NCBI GenBank assembly: GCA_900759445.1
Contig: CAAEVH010000024.1
Coordinates: 124,001-188,000, forward strand
Origin: an uncultured Raoultella sp.
Lineage (GTDB): Bacteria > Pseudomonadota > Gammaproteobacteria > Enterobacterales > Enterobacteriaceae
DNA: 64,000 nucleotides
Direction: 5' to 3'
The position numbers and the translations under genes were made by a program. The notes under the pieces are model-generated. The model did not search any database and was not told the origin of the DNA. It was given only the letters and a program-made list of their open reading frames with translations. Positions 8,911-17,401 of the stretch are shown here, one piece after another (position 1 is the stretch's first letter; each line of letters begins with the position of its first letter).

Positions 8911-9468
8911 ATGAAAACGGTAGCGGTTTTATTGGCCCCGGGCTTCGAAGAAGGGGAAGCGATTGTCGCAATCGATGTTTTACGGCGCTTGAAGATCCAC
9001 GTGCAGACGATTGCCTGCGCGCAGACGCGCGAGGTGGTTAGCTATCACGCTATTCCGATGATGGCGGACAGTACGCTGGCGGAAAGCATGGAGCAGACTT
9101 TTGACGCGGTGGTCCTGCCGGGCGGGCCTGAAGGGAGCGTCTTTCTGGCCCAAAGCGAGCAGGTGATCGCCTTCGTACGCCGCCACGATGAGCTGGGTAA
9201 ATACCTGTGCCCGATTTGTTCCGCCGCGGCGCGCGTGCTGGGGGGCAACGGTCTGCTGAAAGGCCGCCGCTATGTCTGTTCCGGCGAGCTCTGGCGGCAG
9301 GTGAGCGACGGCGTATATGTTGACGCCGATGTGGTGGAGGACGGCAATCTGATTAGCGGTCGGGGGCTCGGGAAGGTGTTTGATTTTTCCTTGACGGTGG
9401 CGGCGCGTCTGCAGGGCGATGAGGCGGCGGCCCGTGAGCATGCGGAGCATATCTATTACCGCTGGTAG
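8911..9468 (+). CDS. DJ-1/PfpI (YajL-like) family protein
   Basis: A 185-residue single-domain protein of the DJ-1/ThiJ class. The nucleophile-elbow cysteine is C103 in CPICSAAARVLG and the partner acid is E16 in GFEEGEA, the arrangement seen in YajL and human DJ-1. Length is normal. GAGAGAGA lies before the ATG, 24 bases after the GH88 stop, so it is the last gene of the uronide operon. Family members act on reactive carbonyls or as redox-sensing proteins; here it may handle reactive keto or aldehyde sugar products, which is inference. Confidence 0.88.
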   Translation: MKTVAVLLAPGFEEGEAIVAIDVLRRLKIHVQTIACAQTREVVSYHAIPMMADSTLAESMEQTFDAVVLPGGPEGSVFLAQSEQVIAFVRRHDELGKYLCPICSAAARVLGGNGLLKGRRYVCSGELWRQVSDGVYVDADVVEDGNLISGRGLGKVFDFSLTVAARLQGDEAAAREHAEHIYYRW

Positions 9469-9510
9469 CGCAGGGGGCGGTCGCCGGTTATCAGGCGCGC
9501 TGAGGTAAGC

Positions 9511-9542
9511 AAAAACTGGCCCGGGCAGATGTCCCGGGCTTT
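9511..9542 (+). terminator. probable terminator of the uronide operon
   Basis: GCCCGGG (9519-9525) and CCCGGGC (9533-9539) form a GC-rich stem with a 7-base loop, followed by TTT and preceded by a run of A on the other side. It lies about 50 bases after the DJ-1 gene. Confidence 0.6.
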
Positions 9543-10104
9543 AGCGATAAGGCCTGTCGTTTGTACCCGCCCCCCATCGCGGCCAGACAGGTTATTGCCA
9601 GGAAAGGGTCATGCTCGCCAGGGGGTAGGCAGAGCCCGGTACCAGAGGTATCGCCGCATCGATGTTTTCTCTGCCTCTGAGGTTGGGTTACGCCATTCGA
9701 TAACACCAGGTCCGCATCAGTCATACATGGGCGAGAAAATCTTGTCAGCCCATAGACTTCTCCGTTAGTCATGGCTTCGCATATGGCAGAGCTGAAAATC
9801 ACTTCTTTTACCGATGTTCAAATAATCCGCTGTCGGAAAACATAAATCTGGTTCTGTAATGGTGAAGGTGTCTTTCCTGGTTATGATTTTTATTGCTATA
9901 AGGATTTTGTTTTAGATGGGGTTTTATTTTTAATGTTTATTGTTTTAGTTTCAGAGTGGTGAGTGGGGATTTCAAGGGCCAGTGATATAATTTTAGAGGT
10001 GGTGTTTTGTAAATAAAGCAGAGTCAGTAGCTTTGGGTTTCTTCGGGGCTTTCAGCTATTCATCGGCATGCCTGTCTTCGGTGGGAGCTGGCGCGGCGAA
10101 TAGT
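9543..10104. other. gene-poor stretch
   Basis: About 560 bp with no convincing gene. A 103-codon minus-strand frame at 9491-9802 overlaps the terminator and has no recognised domain. The right part (9830-10080) is markedly AT-rich and may hold a promoter or foreign DNA. I see no repeat or RNA gene. Confidence 0.4.
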
Positions 10105-10590
10105 TTATACAGTCAAGTGGAGATGAATCAGTGCCACATTATTCCCTGATTTATCCTTTCTTTTTTCAATTGCGGAAGGTGTGAATCCAAGAGCCGTGTA
10201 AACCAGTAACCCGCTTGTATTTTGATTAAAACAGGAGACGGCAATCTCTGATGCCTGATACTTCTCGCGAGCAATTGAACACATTGTCGCTATGAGATAG
10301 CGGCATACTCCCTGTCCTCGGAACTCAGGAGAAATAATTACGTTTCCTATAGAACAGCATCCTCCCTGTTCCCAGCGGTAGATATTTGCAAAACCTACGG
10401 GGACTTCATTAATAACAAAAACGGTTGAGTCCTGGCGCTGGGCAATCGCTTCTCGCAATTGAGAGACGGTAAGAGGGAACTCTGCTTTTGGGAAGAAATA
10501 GAATAGTTCTGTGGGGTTTTTGATAAAGTTGCATATTATGGCAATGTCTTCCTCTGTTACTGCTCTATGTTTTAACCCCTTTATATTCAT
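10105..10590 (-). CDS. GNAT family N-acetyltransferase
   Basis: A 161-residue GNAT-fold protein. Motif A, which binds acetyl-CoA, is IISPEFRGQGVCRYLIATM with the RGQGVC pyrophosphate loop, and motif B follows at NTSGLLVYTALGF. The N-terminal acceptor region carries no clear substrate signature, so it could acetylate a small amine, an aminoglycoside-like compound or a protein N-terminus. It stands alone with long non-coding flanks and lower GC than the neighbouring backbone, in a variable stretch next to tRNA-Phe, so horizontal acquisition is plausible. Confidence 0.82.
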   Translation of the reverse strand: MNIKGLKHRAVTEEDIAIICNFIKNPTELFYFFPKAEFPLTVSQLREAIAQRQDSTVFVINEVPVGFANIYRWEQGGCCSIGNVIISPEFRGQGVCRYLIATMCSIAREKYQASEIAVSCFNQNTSGLLVYTALGFTPSAIEKRKDKSGNNVALIHLHLTV

Positions 10591-11455
10591 CGGTATTATC
10601 CCTCAACAAACACTGAAAGTGGATGTGCGAAAATATTCTAATTATTGTATTAGAATAGGTCAATTACAGAATCATCTTTTCGTCTGATTTATTCCCCTCC
10701 GGGGAATACCGGAAGGAACGGGTCAGCAAAACCGTTGACGGCCGTTAAAATAATAGCGTGAGAAGGATCAATCTTGTGTCGAAACGGGTCGGGCTGATTC
10801 AGCTGAAGATGAACAATTAGCCTGGTAAAGAGAGAATCATTATAATTATGTTTGGCGTTGAGGTATTATATTTCCATTGACGATATTTTATGCTGTTAAC
10901 GCCGCGGTTTTTCTCCGGTGAATTGTGCGCAGATTGAGCGCAGTGAGATTCTGATACCGGCTATGAAACAGCAGGGGATTCTCCCCCCGGAACGGCATAC
11001 CTTTGCAGTTAAGGTCATAGAGCTGACGGTTGGTTGAGTGAGGTGCGAAATCAGGGCGCATCGTTTCCCTTTGCCTGCGGGAAGCCCTCTTTGCTCATCA
11101 TCTTGTCGGTAGGGGGATGCGGCTCATGTTGCAGACGTCAGAATTTATCTCGTTGTTGAGCAAAGCAGTACCGTGACAACAGTCCAGGAACGGGCGCACA
11201 GCGCAAGCGCGACTGCGGGGAGATGGCTGAGTACCTGTGCTCTTTTTGCATTGGGTGCAGGCATCCGGCAACGTGTTTTTCGTCGATGAATGCTTCATTA
11301 ACGCGGGGAGAGGCAGGGGTCAGAGACTGCGGCAGCGTGGTTACTTGCCGCCTCCTGTCTTTGCGCAGTGCAAAGCAGTGTATCAATTGAATGTTTATCG
11401 CTTAAGGTTTTTCAGTATAAAGCTAATATTGCATCCTTTAACAGGAAAACGACGT
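10591..11455. other. long gene-poor stretch with possible gene debris
   Basis: This 865-bp stretch has no intact gene I can support. A plus-strand frame at about 10899-11037 ends at a TGA and reads like a protein C-terminus (SEILIPAMKQQGILPPERH) with no start or upstream homologous part, so it may be debris of a deleted gene. The last 60 bases look like the TetR promoter (TTGAAT ... TATAAA). Confidence 0.4.
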
Positions 11456-12034
11456 ATGAAGCCAAAACAAGCGGAAATTATCCGTCATTCCATGTCCCTG
11501 TTTAACCGGGAAGGGTACCAGTCGCCAAGCATCGACCGAATTTCGGAAAATGCGGGCATCTCTAAAATGACGTTCTACCGCTACTATCCGGATAAAGAAG
11601 CGCTCATCCTCGCCATTTTACAGCTGAAAGAATACGAGTTTATGCAGGATCTGCAGAACATTATTGCGGATAAATCCTCGGCGCGGGAGAAGCTGTTTGC
11701 CGTCTTTGAATACTACAACAACTGGTTTAAGTGCGAGGATTTTCATGGCTGCATGTTCACCCGCGCACTCTTCGAATATGGCACTTCTTCCCAGTCCATC
11801 CGGATGACCTGCTCGACGTTTAAATCACGCCTTTACCAGTTTTTTCGCGACATTCTGGTGTGCGTATTAAAACCGGAGCCGGCGGAACGGGTGGCGATGA
11901 TGATGGTCATGCTGATCGATGGCGCAATCGCCGCCCAGCAGGCTGAGTCATCTGAGTGCCGGGAGATCCCCCCGGGAATGACGGCCTGGAGTGCGGCGAA
12001 AGCTCTTATTTTTTCCGAAGACGGGACGCTCTGA
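11456..12034 (+). CDS. TetR/AcrR family transcriptional regulator
   Basis: A 192-residue repressor-type regulator. The N-terminal helix-turn-helix is clear (SIDRISENAGISKMTFYRYYPDKEALI, about residues 25-50); the rest is the helical ligand-binding half with a cysteine-containing CEDFHGCMFTRALFEY segment. ATG 11456 was chosen because the domain starts there; longer upstream frames add nothing conserved. Its likely target, an adjacent divergent or downstream gene, has been lost or turned into a pseudogene in this strain. The ligand is unknown. Confidence 0.85.
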   Translation: MKPKQAEIIRHSMSLFNREGYQSPSIDRISENAGISKMTFYRYYPDKEALILAILQLKEYEFMQDLQNIIADKSSAREKLFAVFEYYNNWFKCEDFHGCMFTRALFEYGTSSQSIRMTCSTFKSRLYQFFRDILVCVLKPEPAERVAMMMVMLIDGAIAAQQAESSECREIPPGMTAWSAAKALIFSEDGTL

Positions 12035-12500
12035 TCATCGCACCGTGTTGGGTATTTCAAGTGCGCGTAACGTCTCCAGCAGGCGATCGTAGTAATCGTT
12101 GCAGGTTTGCAGTCGCAGCGCGGCGCCGAAGTACACTTCCTCCATCGCTGCCGGATGTCTTTTACCTGTCGGTACGATAACGTTATTCAGCCATCCATCG
12201 GCGTGCCCGATATCAACCGTGATGTGTTCAGCATAATAATGCACATCGCGTTCTGTCATGCCAATACGCAGGCAACCGGCGACCAGTTTTTGATACTGGG
12301 GGGATCGAGTAATTCAGTCATCGCCATCACGCCAGGCGATTTGTAGTAGTGCTGCCGGTTCACGCCGCCAGGCATGAAAGCGTTATATCCCGCAAGCCCT
12401 TGCCAGTCATACAGATGGGTAAAATGATTATCGGGTAAGGCAATATCCCGACGCTTCAGTAAATCCTTATACAGATTGACGTGCGTGATTTCATTGTTCC
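12035..12500 (-). pseudogene. iron-containing redox enzyme (haem-oxygenase-like) gene fragment, frameshifted
   Basis: Two overlapping minus-strand frames together read as the C-terminal part of a haem-oxygenase-like iron-containing redox enzyme (NEITHVNLYKDLL ... HYYKSPGVMAMTELL, then MTERDVHYYAEHITVDIGHADG). The shift lies at a run of six G at 12298-12303; one more base in that run would restore one frame. The N-terminal part is missing: just beyond 12500 the sequence turns into the remnant of an unrelated glycosidase on the other strand, so a deletion joined the two. The run could also be a sequencing error, but the lost N-terminus cannot. Confidence 0.65.
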
Positions 12501-12507
12501 TCGATAA

Positions 12508-12944
12508 CGTGCGCCTGACCAGCCGCGATAACAGCAGAACCCCTTTCCAGTGGAATGATGGTCCTAACGCTGGTTTCACTAGCGGCAAGCCCTGGTTTCA
12601 CATCAATCCAAACTATGTGCAAATCAATGCCGAGCGCGAGTCGGCCCAGGGAGATTCGGTGCTGAATGACTATAAAAAATGATTCAGCTGCGTCATAAAA
12701 TTCCGGCGCTGGTGTATGGCGCCTATCAGGATCTCAATGCCCAGGATAATACTGTCTATGCCTGTACGCGAATCCTGGGCAGGGAGCGCTATCTGGTCGT
12801 AGTGAACTTTAAAGAGCAGCCTGTTCGTTATCTCCTGTCGTCCAGTAGGTTGTTATCGAGACTAATCAGCATAACGATACGCCGCAGGGAAGTACCTCTA
12901 TCGCCTTAAGCCCATGGCAGGCGGGCGTGTATAAACTGCATTAA
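12508..12944 (+). pseudogene. 3' remnant of a GH13 sucrose isomerase (isomaltulose synthase)-like gene
   Basis: The reading frame begins abruptly at SRDNSRTPFQWND, a motif deep inside GH13 alpha-glucosidases, and continues PNAGF, GKPWFHINPNYVQIN, MIQLRHKIPALVYGAYQDL, YLVVVNFKEQPVRY to a final SPWQAGVYKLH. From memory this matches the C-terminal third of isomaltulose synthase (sucrose isomerase, PalI) from Klebsiella/Enterobacter better than TreC. There are at least two frameshifts: a missing A in the run near 12672-12680, which makes a TGA, and another near 12840-12870. The N-terminal catalytic barrel is absent, so this is dead. Confidence 0.75.
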
Positions 12945-13138
12945 TCAGGAGAGCAGGGCATTCATTTACGCATCACAAATGATTCGGGAGGGGCGGGCCA
13001 GCGTTCAGCATCGCTATTTTACAGCGAGGGCCCGCTGGGGTGTTGAACAGCGCGCTTGTCGCGCTGGCCCCGAAGGGGTGAGCGGCGCGCCGCGAATAAT
13101 CGAACGAAGTTCGATGAAGAGTCCGTGCTGCAGAAAGC

Positions 13139-13166
13139 AAAAAACCAGCCATCAGGCTGGTTTCTT
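13139..13166 (-). terminator. intrinsic terminator of tRNA-Phe
   Basis: AAACCAGCC and GGCTGGTTT form a 9-bp stem with loop ATCA. Read on the minus strand it lies just past the tRNA 3' end and ends in a T-run. Confidence 0.85.
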
Positions 13167-13174
13167 TAAATAAG

Positions 13175-13250
13175 TGGTGCCCGGACTCGGAATCGAACCA
13201 AGGACACGGGGATTTTCAATCCCCTGCTCTACCGACTGAGCTATCCGGGC
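13175..13250 (-). tRNA. pheV: tRNA-Phe (GAA)
   Basis: A 76-base tRNA on the minus strand including the encoded CCA (TGG at 13175-13177). The seven-base acceptor stem is GCCCGGA/TCCGGGC, and the anticodon GAA falls at positions 34-36 of the tRNA (complement of 13215-13217). It sits next to yqgA, where E. coli has pheV, a well-known island insertion site. No integrase gene or duplicated tRNA 3' end is present beside it here, although the DNA on its 3' side is decayed. Confidence 0.97.
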
Positions 13251-13355
13251 AACGGGGCGCATTAAAACCGATTCGCCTCGCTTCGTCAACGAAATTTATT
13301 TAAATCGATGCAGACTGCACAATCTATCACCAGTTTGAATTAAAAGCACCCGTTT

Positions 13356-14069
13356 TCAGGTGAAAAAAAGCGTCCAGGCCGCTGAAATCGGCATAGCCAG
13401 GAGCAGGGCAGGTAGCATGTTAACCACCGCAAACATCTTAATTCCGCAGATGCGCAGCCCGGTCGCCAGCAGCAGCATGCCGCCGACGGCGCTGAAATCG
13501 GCCATCATCATCGGCGTGGTGAGCGGCATGATCAGCGATGCACAGGCCGCCAGCGTGAGCTGGATGAGCAGCATCGGGACGCAAATAGCTGAAACGGCAA
13601 ATCCCAGCGTGCAGGCGAAAATCGTGGCGGTGAAAAAGTCGAGAAAGGCTTTGGCGATCAGAATGCTGGCATCGCCGGTCATCCCTTCGCGCATGGCGCC
13701 GAAAATCCCGGTACCGCTGGCGCAGAACAGGACAATAATGGCGACATAGCTCTGAATAAACGACGTATTCAACTGCGCCTTTTTTTTGCCCGCTGGCGTG
13801 AGCCACTGCTGAAGCTTGCTGACCAGAGTATTGATGCCTTTTTCCATATTGCAGGCTTCGCCAAGCAGCGTGCCGACCAACGTGGAGAGCACCATCACCG
13901 GCAGGTTGGCGCATTTCACTACCAGCAGAATACCAATCCCCAATGAGGCCAGACCGAAAATAGAGGTCATCGATGTCCGAATTCGCTCCGGCAATCGTTG
14001 GCTTAACAGCGCGCCCAGTACGCCGCCTAAAAGGACCGCGCCGGCATTAATAAAAGGTCCTGTCACCAT
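13356..14069 (-). CDS. yqgA: DUF554 family membrane protein YqgA
   Basis: A 237-residue inner-membrane protein very close to E. coli YqgA (DUF554), with about six to seven hydrophobic segments including LGIGILLVVKCANLPVM and YVAIIVLFCASGTGIFGAM. ATG 14069 (MVTGPFINAGAVLLGG) matches the E. coli start; the in-frame ATG 39 bases upstream adds a non-conserved extension. The function is not established; it is placed beside tRNA-Phe and speC exactly as in E. coli. Confidence 0.92.
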   Translation of the reverse strand: MVTGPFINAGAVLLGGVLGALLSQRLPERIRTSMTSIFGLASLGIGILLVVKCANLPVMVLSTLVGTLLGEACNMEKGINTLVSKLQQWLTPAGKKKAQLNTSFIQSYVAIIVLFCASGTGIFGAMREGMTGDASILIAKAFLDFFTATIFACTLGFAVSAICVPMLLIQLTLAACASLIMPLTTPMMMADFSAVGGMLLLATGLRICGIKMFAVVNMLPALLLAMPISAAWTLFFT

Positions 14070-14505
14070 AGCAGTGCTCCTGTTCATTATCCCTGACAAC
14101 GGCATCATTATGACCCGAAAGCAGGGTAAAGACCTGCAAATACGTCGCCAGTTTGCATACAGATTTCATCTTGCGCAGGTATGTCAAAGGTGACATTATT
14201 GCGCGAATTTTCTTCTCTTCAGCGATGAGGCCGCCGATGATCACCCCATCCGTACATCATCATTGCCGCTGCGCGCAGATGCGTAAGCCGTCTCATCTTG
14301 CTACTCTGCATTCTGATTCCCTGCCCCCCATGCGGTGAAGGCAGCGCATGCTCACTGCAGGACAACAGTAAGATCGGACCCGGTCTGCTTTTACTGATGT
14401 CTGGCGGTCGGAGCTGGAATCCAGTCGGACCCTGACATTTCGTTGGGCAAGGCATCAACGCCTTGCCTGAAGCCTTTTACTCTCCGGAAACGGGTATTCG
14501 CGCTA
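14070..14505. promoter_or_regulatory. divergent yqgA-speC intergenic region
   Basis: A 436-bp region that should hold both promoters. I see no gene, RNA or convincing operator; the short frames have no ribosome binding sites. Confidence 0.4.
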
Positions 14506-16662
14506 ATGAAATCAATGCACATTGCCGCCAGCCACGCGCTGGTCTCTCATCTCTCTACCCACCGTCGCGTGGTGGCGCTGGACAGTACTGATTTTACCGA
14601 TGTGGCGGCAGTCGTCATTACCGCAGCGGACAGCCGCAGCGGCATCCTCTCTCTGCTTAAACGCAGCGGCTTTAACCTGCCGGTCTATCTGCTGACCGAT
14701 AGCGACATGGCAAAGCCAGACGGCGTGACGGCGATCATCGGCGGGAAGGAGCAGGAGTGGCTCGAACTGGAAGCCGCTGCCTGCAGCTATGAAGAGAACC
14801 TGCTCCCGCCGTTCTTCAATACCCTGACGCAGTACGTCGAGATGGACAACAGCACCTTTGCCTGTCCGGGGCATCAGCACGGTGCTTTCTTTAAAAAACA
14901 CCCGGCGGGCCGCCAGTTTTTTGACTTCTTTGGCGAAAACGTCTTTCGCGCCGATATGTGCAATGCCGATGTGAAGCTTGGGGATCTGCTGATCCACGAA
15001 GGCTCGGCGAAGCATGCGCAGAAGTTCGCGGCGAAGGTTTTCAATGCCGACAAAACCTATTTTGTCCTCAACGGCACCTCGGCGGCGAATAAAGTGGTCA
15101 GCAACGCGCTGCTGACGCGCGGTGACCTGGTGTTGTTCGACCGCAATAACCATAAATCCAACCACCACGGCGCGCTGATTCAGGCGGGGGCCACGCCGGT
15201 CTATCTCGAAGCGTCGCGAAATCCGTTTGGCTTTATCGGCGGCATCGATGACCACTGCTTTGATGAACACTACCTGCTTAATCTGATTCGGGAAGTGGTG
15301 CCGGAAAAAGCCGACGCGCCACGTCCGTTCCGTCTGGCGGTCATTCAGCTGGGCACCTACGACGGGACGGTCTACAACGCCCGTCAGGTGGTGGATAAAA
15401 TCGGCGGCCTGTGCGACTACATTCTGTTTGATTCCGCGTGGGTAGGCTATGAACAGTTTATTCCGATGATGGCCGACTGCTCCCCGCTGCTGCTGGAATT
15501 GAATGAAAACGATCCGGGCATTTTTGTAACCCAATCGGTGCATAAGCAGCAGGCGGGGTTCTCGCAAACGTCGCAGATCCACAAAAAAGATAACCACCTG
15601 CGCGGCCAGGCGCGATTCTGCCCGCATAAGCGGCTGAATAACGCCTTTATGCTACATGCCTCCACCAGTCCGTTTTACCCGCTGTTTGCGGCGCTGGATG
15701 TGAACGCCAAAATCCATGAAGGAGAGAGCGGTCGCCGGCTGTGGGCAGAGTGCGTGGTGCAGGGCATTGAAGCGCGCAAGGCGATTATCGCCCGCTGCAA
15801 AATGATACAGCCGTTTATTCCGCCGGCTGTCGCGGGTCGCCCATGGCAGGATTATCCTACCGAGACGATTGCCCGCGAGCGGCGTTTCTTCAGCTTTGAA
15901 CCGGGCGCCAGCTGGCACGGTTTCGCGGGTTATGCCAGCGAGCAGTACTTTGTCGATCCCTGTAAGCTATTGCTGACTACCCCGGGCATTGACGCCGAAA
16001 GCGGCGAATATACCGGGTTCGGTATTCCGGCGACCATTCTGGCGCACTACCTGCGTGAGAACGGCATTGTGCCGGAGAAGTGCGACCTGAATTCGATCCT
16101 GTTCCTGCTCACGCCGGCCGAGAGTACGGAAAAAATGGCCCGCCTGGTGGCGATGCTGGAGCAGTTTGAACAGCATATCGAAGCCGACACGCCGCTGGCC
16201 GATGTACTGCCGACTATCTATAACAAATATCCGGTTCGCTATCGCGATTATACCCTCCGCGAGCTGTGCCAGGAGATGCATGATCTGTATGTCAGCTTTG
16301 ACGTGAAGGATCTGCAAAAAGAGATGTTCCGCAAGCAGAGCTTCCCGCGCGTGGTGATGAACCCCCAGGATGCAAACCGCGAGTTTATTCGCGGCAACGT
16401 TGAGCTGGTGCGGTTAAGCGAGGCCGAAGGCCGGGTCGCCGCGGAAGGGGCGCTGCCGTATCCGCCGGGCGTGCTGTGCGTGGTACCGGGAGAAGTCTGG
16501 GGCGGGGCGGTACTGCGCTATTTCCTGGCGCTGGAAGAGGGCGTCAACATGCTGCCCGGTTTTTCACCCGAGCTGCAGGGGGTATATAGCGAAACGGATT
16601 CTGACGGCATCAAGCGGCTGTACGGCTATGTGCTGAACCAGGCGGCTATGCGCCTTTCTTAA
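14506..16662 (+). CDS. speC: constitutive ornithine decarboxylase
   Basis: A 718-residue PLP enzyme that decarboxylates ornithine to putrescine, close to full-length E. coli SpeC (711). The PLP lysine is in SVHKQQAGFSQTSQIHKKD, and the N-terminal wing domain, the ACPGHQHGAFFKKHPAG motif and the C-terminal LPYPPGVLCVVPGEVW segment are all intact. ATG 14506 (MKSMHIAASHALVS) matches the E. coli start; the upstream frame is not conserved. With speA and speB 40 kb to the right, the window carries both routes to putrescine. The C-terminus is slightly longer than in E. coli. Confidence 0.97.
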   Translation: MKSMHIAASHALVSHLSTHRRVVALDSTDFTDVAAVVITAADSRSGILSLLKRSGFNLPVYLLTDSDMAKPDGVTAIIGGKEQEWLELEAAACSYEENLLPPFFNTLTQYVEMDNSTFACPGHQHGAFFKKHPAGRQFFDFFGENVFRADMCNADVKLGDLLIHEGSAKHAQKFAAKVFNADKTYFVLNGTSAANKVVSNALLTRGDLVLFDRNNHKSNHHGALIQAGATPVYLEASRNPFGFIGGIDDHCFDEHYLLNLIREVVPEKADAPRPFRLAVIQLGTYDGTVYNARQVVDKIGGLCDYILFDSAWVGYEQFIPMMADCSPLLLELNENDPGIFVTQSVHKQQAGFSQTSQIHKKDNHLRGQARFCPHKRLNNAFMLHASTSPFYPLFAALDVNAKIHEGESGRRLWAECVVQGIEARKAIIARCKMIQPFIPPAVAGRPWQDYPTETIARERRFFSFEPGASWHGFAGYASEQYFVDPCKLLLTTPGIDAESGEYTGFGIPATILAHYLRENGIVPEKCDLNSILFLLTPAESTEKMARLVAMLEQFEQHIEADTPLADVLPTIYNKYPVRYRDYTLRELCQEMHDLYVSFDVKDLQKEMFRKQSFPRVVMNPQDANREFIRGNVELVRLSEAEGRVAAEGALPYPPGVLCVVPGEVWGGAVLRYFLALEEGVNMLPGFSPELQGVYSETDSDGIKRLYGYVLNQAAMRLS

Positions 16663-16668
16663 TAGCGA

Positions 16669-16698
16669 CCCCTCTCCCGCAGTGTGTCGGGAGAGGGG
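16669..16698. terminator. hairpin between convergent speC and citB-like gene
   Basis: CCCCTCTCCCG (16669-16679) and CGGGAGAGGGG (16688-16698) form an 11-bp stem with an 8-base loop, between two convergent genes. There is no long T-run, so it may act as a bidirectional or processing hairpin. Confidence 0.7.
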
Positions 16699-16708
16699 AT
16701 GCGGTGGC

Positions 16709-17401
16709 TCAGCCCGCGCTATGTCGGTACATTCTGCGCGGATGGCCAATCTTACCGTATTGCATCTCCACGCTGAGAAAACCGCTCTCCACGCAGTGTT
16801 CCAGATAGCGGCGGGCGGTGGTTTTGCTCAGTCCCGTCGCGCTCGCGACTTCGTCCACCGAAAAGCAGCGCAGCGTATGGTGGCTAAAGAGATTTTGTAC
16901 CCGCGCCAGCGTATTCCCCTCTATGCCTTTGCTGCCGTTATCCTGACGGTAGTTTTTCGCCTGCAGTTGATACAGGGAATCCACGTTTTGCTGATCGACG
17001 ATCTTCCACACCCGCTGCTGTTCAGCGAACTGCATAAAGCGCTCAAGTGACTGGTTAAGACGCTTCCACGATACCGGCTTGAGGATGTAGTCGAACGCGC
17101 CGTTGCGGATCGCCAGGCTACAGGTATCCATATCGCTGGCGGCGGTGATAAAAATGACCGAACAGGGGGTACGTGCCAGCAGCGCATTACCGATAAGCGT
17201 AATGCCTTTCCCGTCCGGCAGGTAATTATCCAGCAGCACCAGCTGCGGCCGCTTACTCTCAATTTGCGTCTGCGCGTCGGCCAGGGATGACGCAATGCCC
17301 ACCAGCCGCAGGCCCGGATGTTTGCCAATCAGCTCCGCATGCAGCTGCGCCAACGCGTGCTCGTCTTCCACGATCAGTACATCGATAAGTTCATGTTGCA
17401 T
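16709..17401 (-). CDS. citrate-responsive response regulator (CitB/DpiA family)
   Basis: A 230-residue response regulator. The receiver domain spans residues ~1-125: acidic pocket VEDE (11-14), phosphoacceptor D58 in LVLLDNYLPDG, and the conserved lysine in YILKPVSW. A C-terminal helix-turn-helix (FSVDEVASATGLSKTTARRYLEHC) follows, the CitB/DcuR type. It overlaps the sensor kinase gene by 11 bases. Its likely targets are the divergent citW-citG operon and its own promoter. It corresponds to the regulator gene of the second Klebsiella citrate cluster or to dpiA. Confidence 0.92.
   Translation of the reverse strand: MQHELIDVLIVEDEHALAQLHAELIGKHPGLRLVGIASSLADAQTQIESKRPQLVLLDNYLPDGKGITLIGNALLARTPCSVIFITAASDMDTCSLAIRNGAFDYILKPVSWKRLNQSLERFMQFAEQQRVWKIVDQQNVDSLYQLQAKNYRQDNGSKGIEGNTLARVQNLFSHHTLRCFSVDEVASATGLSKTTARRYLEHCVESGFLSVEMQYGKIGHPRRMYRHSAG

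Noticed and set aside
9491..9802. 103-codon minus-strand frame after the DJ-1 gene
   Set aside because: Overlaps a terminator hairpin, has no recognisable domain and no good start site.
13175..13250. tRNA-Phe as the insertion site of an island
   Set aside because: No integrase and no duplicated tRNA 3' end in the flank; only gene decay is seen.
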